Shown here piece after piece: positions 37,201-44,138 of a stretch of 51,128 bases of DNA; the first letter of the stretch is position 1, and each line of letters begins with the position of its first letter. Source of the DNA: an uncultured Balneolaceae bacterium (GTDB lineage: Bacteria; Bacteroidota; Rhodothermia; Balneolales; Balneolaceae). The notes under the pieces were generated by a model that was not told the DNA's origin, did not search any database, and worked only from the letters and a program-made list of their open reading frames with translations. The position numbers and the translations under genes were made by a program. The DNA lies in NCBI GenBank assembly GCA_937125285.1, contig CAKZLH010000183.1, forward strand, positions 1 to 51,128, given 5' to 3'.

Positions 37201-37387
37201 TGCTATTCGAATTGCAAAATTAAAGTTGCTTGAAAATGGCAATGCAAATCCACATTACTGGGGTAGCTTTCAATACATTGGCAAACCCGTTTACTTGAAA
37301 GAAACGCCTACTTACATCTTCTATTTATCTTCAATTATGCTATTGGGATTATTTTGGAGCCTTTTATTTCTAAGAAAAGAAGCATAG
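34208..37387 (+). CDS. Secreted, membrane-anchored TPR-CHAT caspase-like protease
   Basis: From the ATG at 34208 this is a 1059-residue protein beginning MIRVLYLGLLLTITLGF and ending its signal peptide near IQAQS; an ATG at 34166 would place 14 residues in front of it. Residues about 90-650 are alpha-helical with several TPRs (for example near 275-330, FDTQNLYGVSLNQIGKYTSA). A charged coiled-coil-like section leads to a CHAT domain at about 690-1020. The catalytic dyad is intact: His894 in LHIASHS and Cys939 in VLNACSSGSG, followed by RGSGLLGFSRALLYSGTQGMM. A single C-terminal helix (about 1036-1054) ends in RKEA. The topology implies a periplasmic caspase-like protease tethered to the inner membrane. 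The gene's 3' end overlaps the anti-sigma-like gene by 67 bases. No Cas gene is near. The target is unknown. Confidence 0.88.
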   Translation: MIRVLYLGLLLTITLGFDGIQAQSAATDVLKWVHQHESLRSNKSSDSLSQYYYSLSIEEQSPLYAYLSLINETDDNQRTNYHKSYIANDVFGIINPVQRASIHSLLDLFAYPKASSSLLDELPSNLLPVISYELIISQRLDVYIENDFRDEFIEELRNYYKNLSELTKQTASKSVVGATNQSFNLQKLNRELLLYSILWYDYNSASYSSLLQWYNRHGRLEMLPKTEDKAKILMAIAYTQFSAGLYSEVLRLLEYELLDLSELLDMDSIRFDTQNLYGVSLNQIGKYTSAEQLFQQLLLMDLSDAQLSQLYNNLGLSLLYQGKQLEYQKVMNKAYELAEQTKNALDMLIISENLFLQNIQYGNILGAEDYLVQAEKVAIELGSNTDLANIAYLKAIKLWDYEKNKREAVDLLDQAMRPLNIEDNFFDWTRLLLKKAEVLMESQDYMASEKVMYELKKVALERDDVQLLFDANVFLGEVALAQNKSTDIPLLLNQLDEFETNNLRFSTFIRYQSLKNEWAFQQGFEAMAINNMQDLVEEIITRIQLTSQRESGFWLQIKAYGRAFSVLNKFYLEQEELEQSLLLMDRIKNLNQIVLGASELSLTQQLNEQEAARERYLREITQSLRSQYIQEKDPNERAFIRSRLNQFESERTQLLNSIEEKLEIDNLTKRDLRVIQQKLDPNTLIIHINEVYDDLIIFAMDRQTLRSKSVSLDPEKQQLIRSAISKLQNGNPQLTQLFELYNLLNLPQWLSQEYNNLVVIQDPLLFGLPIDVLPIDNPEHDYSYGSANYVIEHWKVELYPSLQPFVEHGGNEGSLFAKNSLNFIGFGKANFNETDSEEPSPSLAYLKNAPIEVMEASKRVAGKVNIYEYLNEHASKQTFEQEVHKADILHIASHSIVNESNPLFSKIILSSSNQTDEALYAYELFNLDLNPRIAVLNACSSGSGNNMRGSGLLGFSRALLYSGTQGMMMNFWAVTDQSALQVSNEFYNGLVNKYTTSDAIRIAKLKLLENGNANPHYWGSFQYIGKPVYLKETPTYIFYLSSIMLLGLFWSLLFLRKEA

Positions 37388-38193
37388 TTAGTGGCAATAC
37401 GTTGGTAGGAACCATTTAGAAGCACCACCTGATCAAAATAATGTATGGCTTCTCTGATATTATTTACTTGATAATAACTTTGAGCTAAATACCATTTTGT
37501 TTTTTCTAATAATACCCGCTCACTTTCCGAATCAGATTCTACCGATTGATCGTTTTTATGTTCAAGTAATTCTTGAAGTACCAAAAAACTGGATATGGCT
37601 TCTGAATGCCTGGATAGATTGTACCTATAGACTCCTTGATTGAGCAGTAAAATATGCCGCTCTTGAGCACTTAACTCTAAATCTAACTGTTCACTAATGA
37701 GTAATAAGGCTTCTTCAAAATTTCCTCTGGCAGCTGACGCTTCAATATCCTCAAACATACCGGGTGATGAAATCTCCTCTCCCCCTCTATAAATATCAAG
37801 TGGTAGTTCCTGTAATGGTTGATTACTAATTAGCTCTATGTCTTTATTCTCATTTACCCAAAATATTCCAATTACAATAATAAGTGATACTAAGACCGCG
37901 GTAACGGGTCTCCAGACCGGGAATAAAACCTTTGAGTTAACTCTCTTGGCAGTCCTAGGGATAGGCTTTGAAGTATATTCGGAAGCCTGGTTCTCGGCTT
38001 GAACTTTGGTAGGCTCAGCTTGCTTAGCAAGTACCTGTTTCAGATTCGCTAAATGGAGTAAGTCCTCATAAAGTTCTCCATCTCTAATGAGCAACTCCCA
38101 TAATTTTTCCTCATCTGCTTCGCTTAAACTATCCTTTAGATAAGCGTGCAAGAGATCATAACGATCATCTGTATTGGTTATTCTAGATTTCAT
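37321..38193 (-). CDS. Anti-sigma-factor-like membrane protein with periplasmic TPRs
   Basis: This 290-residue protein has a cytoplasmic N-terminal part of about 90 residues, one membrane helix (about 93-113, VTAVLVSLIIVIGIFWV), and a periplasmic helical part of about 175 residues with TPR-like hairpins (AARGNFEEALLLISEQL, YNLSRHSEAISSFL, YYQVNNIREAIHYF). The first 50 residues (DLLHAYLKDSLSEADEEKLWELLI) resemble zinc-less anti-sigma domains of Bacteroidota, where a short helical bundle before the membrane holds an ECF sigma factor. I infer that it may hold the sigma factor encoded at 33019. It is convergent with the CHAT protease gene, overlapping its coding end by 67 bases, and divergent from the TlpA-like lipoprotein. 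Confidence 0.7.
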   Translation of the reverse strand: MKSRITNTDDRYDLLHAYLKDSLSEADEEKLWELLIRDGELYEDLLHLANLKQVLAKQAEPTKVQAENQASEYTSKPIPRTAKRVNSKVLFPVWRPVTAVLVSLIIVIGIFWVNENKDIELISNQPLQELPLDIYRGGEEISSPGMFEDIEASAARGNFEEALLLISEQLDLELSAQERHILLLNQGVYRYNLSRHSEAISSFLVLQELLEHKNDQSVESDSESERVLLEKTKWYLAQSYYQVNNIREAIHYFDQVVLLNGSYQRIATNYASFLRNKRLQNNPNSIIEDK

Positions 38194-38350
38194 TCTGTTT
38201 TATTGTGTAAACGGCAAAGCTAATCGCCCGGCCGTAACCCTTGTCCTTAATATACTACCAACTTTAATACATCACCAAGAAGTCGGTATCTTTTTAGTTA
38301 ATGTTTTGTCGCACACTTCTTCCTCTAGTATAAGGATGTGTAAAATTCCT

Positions 38351-38361
38351 ATTTGTTACAA
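38351..38361 (+). promoter_or_regulatory. ATTTGTTACAA element in the second divergent region
   Basis: This is the same 11-mer as at 33713-33723, here on the plus strand and again followed within one base by ATTTTT. It is 68 bases before the TlpA-like lipoprotein start and 158 before the divergent anti-sigma-like gene. TTGT-T-ACAA symmetry suggests a binding site for a dimeric regulator or part of a sigma factor promoter. Confidence 0.4.
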
Positions 38362-38429
38362 AATTTTTGAATGTAGTAGATATTTTTATTGTTAACCTTA
38401 TCACAATTACAAAACATACACTATTCATC

Positions 38430-39902
38430 ATGCACAAACAAATAAAATATAGCTACTTAGCCGTACTTTTAGGAGTCTTTACACTTTGGTCATGCAAATC
38501 CCCAGAGCAACCTACTCTAAGCGTAAAAGTAGATTATTTGGGAGATGCTACGATAGTGGTTCATGAAAAACCCCTACACTACAAATACTCAGAGAAAAAG
38601 GAGATCAGCTCTTTTCGTAGCGTCAATGGGGATGAGTTTTTGTATTCCATCCCTAATTCATCTGATGGCCAGATACAATGGATAACCATTACTATACAAG
38701 ACAAAGTATTTCCGTTAGCCATTCAAGGCAATGATCCCTTATATGTACAAATTCAACGCTCTTCATTCCCTACAGATCTTACGATTACCAATGCCGAAGG
38801 TCTAGATATCCCCGAATATCAGGGATTTTTAGACTTTCAAAAATTGGCTTTTGACCTCGATCAAGCCATTTCTAGGTCAGAATCCAGTTTCACCAAAGGG
38901 GATTGGCGTACTATGCTTGATTTGAGTACAGAAAAGCTTGCTTTAGCTGATAGCCTCTTAAAAGATGGGCTTTATCATGAGTGGTACTTACGAATTCGGG
39001 GGGAACATTTGGTGCGAGAACTACGAGCTTTGGAGTTTGGTCAACGTTTTGGCACCATGGAGAATATCTCACAAAAACGTGATTCACTTTTGCATCAAGC
39101 ATCCCTCGATGGTGTGTTTAGTTTAGAATCTCTAACCGCTCAGCGTGCGGGAATAAGAGATATTACCCACTTTTATGCTCGAACTTTCGAACTCTACGAT
39201 TCCATTGAGACAGTCTATGGTACATTAATGGAGTATGATATAAAGCGTTTGGCCTATACAGAGTTGGACAAGAGGCGCATGGAAGTCTTGGACTATATTG
39301 AAGATGATCAAGCACATGCCTATGCTGAACTTTACATCATTGCCGAACGATTAGGTGAAATCTCCCTAGAATTAGCAGAACCCTCCTATCGAGACTTCAT
39401 AGATCGTTACGATCAGATATATCCCACCTATACCACCTTTTTACGCTCATTTTATGAAGCGATTTCTTCGGTATCACCAGGTAATCCTGCCATTCCATTC
39501 ACCCTGTATAATCGAGATGGTCAGTCCTTTAGTTTAGATGATTTTAAAGGTAAATACATACTCTTAGACTTTTGGGCGGGCTGGTGTCAACCGTGTCTAG
39601 ATGAATTTGAAGACATGCGAAGAATCTATGCACGTTTCGATCGGTCTGATTTCGAAATCGTCGGAATTTCCACTGAAATCGATAGCCTCACATGGATAAG
39701 CGACATTGAACGGTTCAAAAATCCATGGATTCAATTGTATGGGGGTAACGGATTTGAACAAGAAACCTTCAAAGCCTATCGTGGTGGAGGTATTCCATTC
39801 TATATTTTAGTGAATCCGGAGGGTCTGATTGAAAGGTACAATGATGTTCGTCCAACCTTTAATCTCGAAGAGGTTCTAGAAGAAGCCATTGATTCTAATT
39901 AA
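38430..39902 (+). CDS. TlpA-like thioredoxin-fold lipoprotein
   Basis: The protein of 490 residues from the ATG at 38430 begins with a lipoprotein signal (LGVFTLWSCKSPE, lipid Cys near residue 23). The N-terminal beta-rich domain (about 30-120) resembles the DUF4369 domain that precedes many Bacteroidota thioredoxins. A long helical middle (about 130-340) and a C-terminal TlpA/AhpC-TSA-like domain (about 350-485) follow. The redox motif is WCQPC with Cys386 and Cys389 inside LLDFWAGWCQPCLDEFEDM; the cis-proline region is GGGIPFYILV. It is a periplasmic or outer-membrane-anchored thiol-disulfide protein. A TTG further upstream (38367) would only add residues before the signal. It borders the anti-sigma-like gene divergently and precedes the repair exonuclease by 22 bases. 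Confidence 0.88.
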   Translation: MHKQIKYSYLAVLLGVFTLWSCKSPEQPTLSVKVDYLGDATIVVHEKPLHYKYSEKKEISSFRSVNGDEFLYSIPNSSDGQIQWITITIQDKVFPLAIQGNDPLYVQIQRSSFPTDLTITNAEGLDIPEYQGFLDFQKLAFDLDQAISRSESSFTKGDWRTMLDLSTEKLALADSLLKDGLYHEWYLRIRGEHLVRELRALEFGQRFGTMENISQKRDSLLHQASLDGVFSLESLTAQRAGIRDITHFYARTFELYDSIETVYGTLMEYDIKRLAYTELDKRRMEVLDYIEDDQAHAYAELYIIAERLGEISLELAEPSYRDFIDRYDQIYPTYTTFLRSFYEAISSVSPGNPAIPFTLYNRDGQSFSLDDFKGKYILLDFWAGWCQPCLDEFEDMRRIYARFDRSDFEIVGISTEIDSLTWISDIERFKNPWIQLYGGNGFEQETFKAYRGGGIPFYILVNPEGLIERYNDVRPTFNLEEVLEEAIDSN

Positions 39903-39924
39903 TCTTTAATCATTCATCTACCCA

Positions 39925-40941
39925 ATGCTGCGCATAAAAAAAGCCCGTTTTCACGGTATACATATTCCAGAATTGGCATTGGGACTGGATTACAGCGATA
40001 CAAATGTCAAAAGTATTGTGGTTTCACATGCTCACGCCGATCATATACCTAGAAATCGTGCTCTGAGTCAGGAATCCAACCCTATTGAGGTCTATGCCAC
40101 CCCTCCAACAGCAGCACTGATGCGATTACGAGGTTTTCGGGCACCCATAAGGGAAATTCCTTTTCATACACCCATAACGATTCGGAATTTTCGATTAACC
40201 TTCTATCCTGCAGGTCATATTTTAGGGTCTGCAATGACCTTCATAGAATCACCTGTGGGTAATCTTCTTTATACCGGTGACTGTAAAACACCTGCCTCTC
40301 CGGCGACCGAAGGATTCGATTTCCCCAAAAATACTCCGGTTGATCAACTAATCATCGAAGCTACATTTGGCCTTCCCATCTATCGTTGGAAGTCAAATGA
40401 AGAGTTGAAAGCGGAGCTAATAGAGTTTAGCCAAAAAAGTTTGGATGATGGTTATACCCCCATTTTTTTAGGTTATAACCTTGGAAAAGCACAAGAAATG
40501 ATGCATATGCTCAAAGATATGCCCTACACTAAACAAATCCACGGTGCAGGATTTCCTCTTTGTAAGGTGTATGAAGACTTTGGCATATCCTTGGGAAACT
40601 ATCAGCGATACGACAGAAAAACTTCAGAGGGTTGCATACTTTTCACCCCTAACTCAGGTCTCGAATCAGGCTTTGCAAGTCACATAAAGAAAAGAAAAAT
40701 AGCTTATTGCAGTGGTTGGGCAAGCCATGAAGCTAGAAGAAGCCAAATAAACGCTGATCGATTGATTCCTCTGAGCGATCATTTAGACTACTTTGAACTC
40801 ATGCACTTTTGTGAGCAGCTTCAACCTAAGAAGATCTACATAACGCATACACCCGATCCAAATGTGGTGCTTCATGAGCTCAAAAGTAAAGGCTTGGATG
40901 CCTGCTATCTTGATTTAGCTGCTCAGGAGGAAGATGCATGA
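39925..40941 (+). CDS. Ligase-associated DNA damage response exonuclease (MBL fold)
   Basis: This is a metallo-beta-lactamase/beta-CASP nuclease of the SNM1/Artemis kind, the third member of the ligase-associated repair set. The metal motif VVSHAHADHIPRN has His35, His37, Asp39 and His40. Further family marks are FYPAGHILGSAM, LLYTGDCKT, the acidic IIEATFGLPIYRW, and CSGWAS with the late LSDHLDYFELMHF. Length is 338. It overlaps the ATP-dependent ligase start by four bases (ATGA), so the two are coupled. The helicase and PdeM partners lie 7.6 kb upstream beyond the CHAT island. A preceding 22-base gap to the TlpA-like gene suggests readthrough from that gene. Confidence 0.94.
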   Translation: MLRIKKARFHGIHIPELALGLDYSDTNVKSIVVSHAHADHIPRNRALSQESNPIEVYATPPTAALMRLRGFRAPIREIPFHTPITIRNFRLTFYPAGHILGSAMTFIESPVGNLLYTGDCKTPASPATEGFDFPKNTPVDQLIIEATFGLPIYRWKSNEELKAELIEFSQKSLDDGYTPIFLGYNLGKAQEMMHMLKDMPYTKQIHGAGFPLCKVYEDFGISLGNYQRYDRKTSEGCILFTPNSGLESGFASHIKKRKIAYCSGWASHEARRSQINADRLIPLSDHLDYFELMHFCEQLQPKKIYITHTPDPNVVLHELKSKGLDACYLDLAAQEEDA

Positions 40942-42668
40942 GTTCGGAGCTTTCAACCTATGATGCCAGCAGCTTTGAAGAATGGGCAAGAGTTATGCAA
41001 GAAATTGCCGAAACTCGTAGCACCAACGAGAAAATCGGACTATGCGCCCGCTACTTAGAAACATTAAGTACTTCTGATTTAGCACTTGCTACTCAATTTA
41101 TGGCAGAAGGTGCCTTTTCTAATATTTCGGGCAAAAGAGCTTCGATTGGAGCCAGAACAATTGCAACTCAGGCGGCTAAATTCTGTGAAATCGATTACGA
41201 TTTGGTGTTCAAACCTTGTCGAACTGCAACGGGAAGTAGCTCTGAAACCATTCAAAAACTATTTGAAAACCTTCCTTCAGCACGTAAAAAATGGAGGGTT
41301 AACAACTGGTCACTTTCACAGATCAAAGAACACTGTGAAACTCTTGCACAAATTCGTGATCGTAGTACGAAACAACATTACCTTACAAAGGTTTGGTCGG
41401 GTCTGTCTCCACTAGCCACGAAATACTTTCTTCGCCTATTATCAAGAGGATCCCTGAGAATAGGTTTTGAACTCCGAAGTGTACTACAGGCACTCAGTCG
41501 ATGCTGCAAAGTGGAAAATGAAGCCATTCGCTACGCACAGATGCTTACGGGTAGCATTGCAAAAACGGCTATATTGGCCAAAGAAAAGCGCCTATCAGAA
41601 GCAGACTTTCAGCTTTTTCACCCAATGGCCTTTATGTTGGCCACTCCATTTTCTTCGGGTAAAAGCCTCGATTGGAAAGACTATATTGCTGAAGAAAAAT
41701 TTGATGGCATCCGTTGTCAACTCCATGCGCATCAGAACCGAGTAGAATTATTTTCTCGCGATTTAAACCCCATCAGTAAACAGTTTCCCGAAATTGTTCA
41801 AACATTTTCAGGTAAATCACTTCCCTACCTCGTCCTAGATGGTGAAATATGCGTATTTAAGAATAATACTATTCAAGCCTTCCAAGATTTACAAAAAAGA
41901 ATGGGGGTAAAAAAACCTACGGCTCAACTTCAAGAAAAGTATCCAACCATTTTTATTGCTTATGACCTTCTGGCATTTGAAAAAGAAATGTGGGTTAGAA
42001 AAAGTATGAATCAAAGGCGTGAACGATTAGAGTATTTGTCAAAAACCTACCACATACCCATTAGCACACAATATAATATACCGTCAAGAGAAAACATGGA
42101 GCAGCTATTTCAACGGGCTAGAGAACATGGCAACGAAGGACTTATGTTAAAACACCGTGATGCACCCTATTCCTTTGGCGAGCGAAAAAATCATTGGCTA
42201 AAAGTTAAAGAACCATCGGGTAGTTTAGATACCGTGATTCTGTATGCTCATTCGGGAAGCGGAAAACGTGGAGGCAGTTATTCCGATTTCACTTTAGGAG
42301 TTTCCGTTAAAGAAGACGATAGATACGAAGAAGAATTCATCCCTATTGGGAAGGCGTATGGAGGCTATAGCGACGAAGAATGGAAGCAACTAAATACTCA
42401 GATTAAATCACTTATACTGGATCGCTTTGGCCCTACAGTGCTACTAAAACCCTCTATTGTAGTGGAGTTAGAATTTGAAGCCATTCAACCTAATCCCAGA
42501 ACTAAAGCGAAATACACCCTTCGTTTTCCCAGATTCAAAGCCATTCGATGGGATCTTTCCCCTGCAGATGTGGATACCCTCAAAGAAGTTGAACGGCAAT
42601 ATCAGCAAGACGCGCAACGTGAACGAAGCCCTCAAAAAAGTGGGCAATCGTTCTATATCCCTAACTAA
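40938..42668 (+). CDS. ATP-dependent DNA ligase (ligase-associated repair set)
   Basis: This is the repair ligase that gives the four-gene set its name. Residues 1-220 form the N-terminal DNA-binding domain of the LigB/C-like type. The adenylation domain has the nucleophile motif EEKFDGIR with Lys254, then LFSRDLNPISKQFPE, YLVLDGEIC, FIAYDLLAF, HGNEGLMLKHRDAPY and WLKVK. The OB-fold ends with LRFPRFKAIRWDLSPADVD, the motif VI region. The 576-residue length is typical of the family exemplified by Pseudomonas putida PP_1105. It is translationally coupled to the exonuclease. It complements LigA (23410), the replicative NAD-dependent enzyme. Confidence 0.95.
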   Translation: MSSELSTYDASSFEEWARVMQEIAETRSTNEKIGLCARYLETLSTSDLALATQFMAEGAFSNISGKRASIGARTIATQAAKFCEIDYDLVFKPCRTATGSSSETIQKLFENLPSARKKWRVNNWSLSQIKEHCETLAQIRDRSTKQHYLTKVWSGLSPLATKYFLRLLSRGSLRIGFELRSVLQALSRCCKVENEAIRYAQMLTGSIAKTAILAKEKRLSEADFQLFHPMAFMLATPFSSGKSLDWKDYIAEEKFDGIRCQLHAHQNRVELFSRDLNPISKQFPEIVQTFSGKSLPYLVLDGEICVFKNNTIQAFQDLQKRMGVKKPTAQLQEKYPTIFIAYDLLAFEKEMWVRKSMNQRRERLEYLSKTYHIPISTQYNIPSRENMEQLFQRAREHGNEGLMLKHRDAPYSFGERKNHWLKVKEPSGSLDTVILYAHSGSGKRGGSYSDFTLGVSVKEDDRYEEEFIPIGKAYGGYSDEEWKQLNTQIKSLILDRFGPTVLLKPSIVVELEFEAIQPNPRTKAKYTLRFPRFKAIRWDLSPADVDTLKEVERQYQQDAQRERSPQKSGQSFYIPN

Positions 42669-42700
42669 GTTCTCACTGCAGATTAATCAAGATCTAGCTG

Positions 42701-42731
42701 ACATTGTTTTACGAGCTAAAACATTGTTTTA
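42701..42731. repeat. 11-base direct repeat with a 20-base period before the efflux operon
   Basis: ACATTGTTTTA occurs at 42701-42711 and again at 42721-42731, exactly 20 bases apart, so the copies sit on the same face of the helix. They lie in the 142 bases between the ligase stop and the RND adaptor ATG. A tandem binding site for an efflux regulator, or one of the copies as promoter, are options. No adjacent regulator gene is present. Confidence 0.4.
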
Positions 42732-42810
42732 ATAAGTTTAACAAACCAATGGAATCTATTTATAGGTGTTTATGGTTAATTTTAAAAAGAGCTAATCACC
42801 AACTATCACC

Positions 42811-44109
42811 ATGTTTAAGAATTCACCGTTTTATTTATTCAACCTCTTACTACTTACATCTCTGTCTGTATACTCTTGCTCTTCGACCGACGCCAAGTCA
42901 GGACCCAACGGACCAATGGGTAGTGGGGTTATTCCCGCCGTTGAAACCGTTCAAGCTCGTTACGGCGCGCTTCCTTTAGTAGAGCGCTTTAGCGGAAATG
43001 TTCGGGCCGAAAATCAAGTCCCCCTCTATGCTCAAATTAGCGCCAAAGTAGCTAAGGTGCATGTCGAGAATGGTGACTATGTGAGGGAAGGTGCCGTGCT
43101 AATAGAATTAGAAGATGAGACCTTTCAACAGCAACTAACTCAAGCAAAAGCGGGACTACGTATCAACCAAGCCAGGTTACGCCAGGCAGAAGCGGCACTT
43201 TCTCAACTCAAAGCAGAATTTGAACGAGAACAGAAACTCAATGAACAAAGTCTCACTAGTGCACTTAGAATGGAGCAGCTTGAAGCGGAACTCATCGGTC
43301 AAGAAGCCGATGTAGAACTTGCGAAAGCACAGGTTGAACAGTCCGAAGCATTGGTTGCCGAACGAGAAGAGGCGCTTAGAAGAACGGTTGTTCGGGCACC
43401 AATTTCGGGAACAATTGGCCAGAGAAATGCACAAGTGGGCATGCAGGTAAGTACCAACAATCCCCTCTTTTTAATTGGCGATTTAACCAAACTCAGAATT
43501 GAGGTGGTACTAACCGAAAGTATGCTCAACAAAATCTCTGTTGGGCAACGCGCCGAGATACTCGTACCCACAGCTGATAACGCTACTTACGCTATCGAAG
43601 CAAAACTCTCTCGAATTTCACCTTTTCTGAATGAAATAACCCGATCTACGGAAGCTGAAATTGATCTTGAAGACGCATCTGGATTATTAAAACCAGGGAT
43701 GTTTGTACCCGTAGATGTTCACTTCGGTGAAAGCGAACAGGCCACACTTATTCCCACTTCTGCCTTATATACCGATCCGAATACCGGAGAAGAAGGGGTA
43801 TACGTAGCACCAAATGCTGGAAGTGAAATTCCATTGCGTATAGATGACGAAAATTTAAGCCAACCCACTGGTGTAGAATTCATCCCCATCACCGTCCTCG
43901 CCCGAGGCCGAATGGAAGTCGGTGTCACGGGCATAGAAAGTGGAGACTGGATCATCAGCCTGGGGCAAGATCTCCTGAGCGAAGGAAGAGAACAAGCCCG
44001 ACTCAAAGCTGTGAGCTGGGAACATGTGACCCAGCTTCAATCCATGCAACGAGAAGACCTTTTGGAACAGGTCATGCGTCAGCGCAATGGCAATAACGCG
44101 AGCGAATAA
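42811..44109 (+). CDS. RND efflux periplasmic adaptor (membrane fusion) lipoprotein
   Basis: This protein links an RND pump to an outer-membrane channel. A lipoprotein signal ends LSVYSCSS, with Cys23 the likely lipid site. The barrel-sandwich lipoyl half-motifs are VPLYAQISAKVAKVHVENGDYVREGAVL and RRTVVRAPISGTIGQRNAQVG, flanking a helical hairpin with heptads (about 105-185, rich in E, Q, A and L). Beta-barrel and membrane-proximal domains follow. At 432 residues it is slightly long. The pump gene starts 29 bases downstream. No outer-membrane channel (TolC-like) gene is adjacent, so one must be shared. Substrates cannot be deduced. Confidence 0.95.
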   Translation: MFKNSPFYLFNLLLLTSLSVYSCSSTDAKSGPNGPMGSGVIPAVETVQARYGALPLVERFSGNVRAENQVPLYAQISAKVAKVHVENGDYVREGAVLIELEDETFQQQLTQAKAGLRINQARLRQAEAALSQLKAEFEREQKLNEQSLTSALRMEQLEAELIGQEADVELAKAQVEQSEALVAEREEALRRTVVRAPISGTIGQRNAQVGMQVSTNNPLFLIGDLTKLRIEVVLTESMLNKISVGQRAEILVPTADNATYAIEAKLSRISPFLNEITRSTEAEIDLEDASGLLKPGMFVPVDVHFGESEQATLIPTSALYTDPNTGEEGVYVAPNAGSEIPLRIDDENLSQPTGVEFIPITVLARGRMEVGVTGIESGDWIISLGQDLLSEGREQARLKAVSWEHVTQLQSMQREDLLEQVMRQRNGNNASE

Positions 44110-44138
44110 ACCAAACCACATTTCTTAGAAGTTTACTC

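Noticed and set aside
34208-37387. CRISPR-linked TPR-CHAT (craspase component)
   Set aside because: No Cas7-11/gRAMP-like gene, other Cas gene or CRISPR repeats exist in the window, and this protein has a signal peptide and a membrane anchor, unlike the cytoplasmic CRISPR partner.
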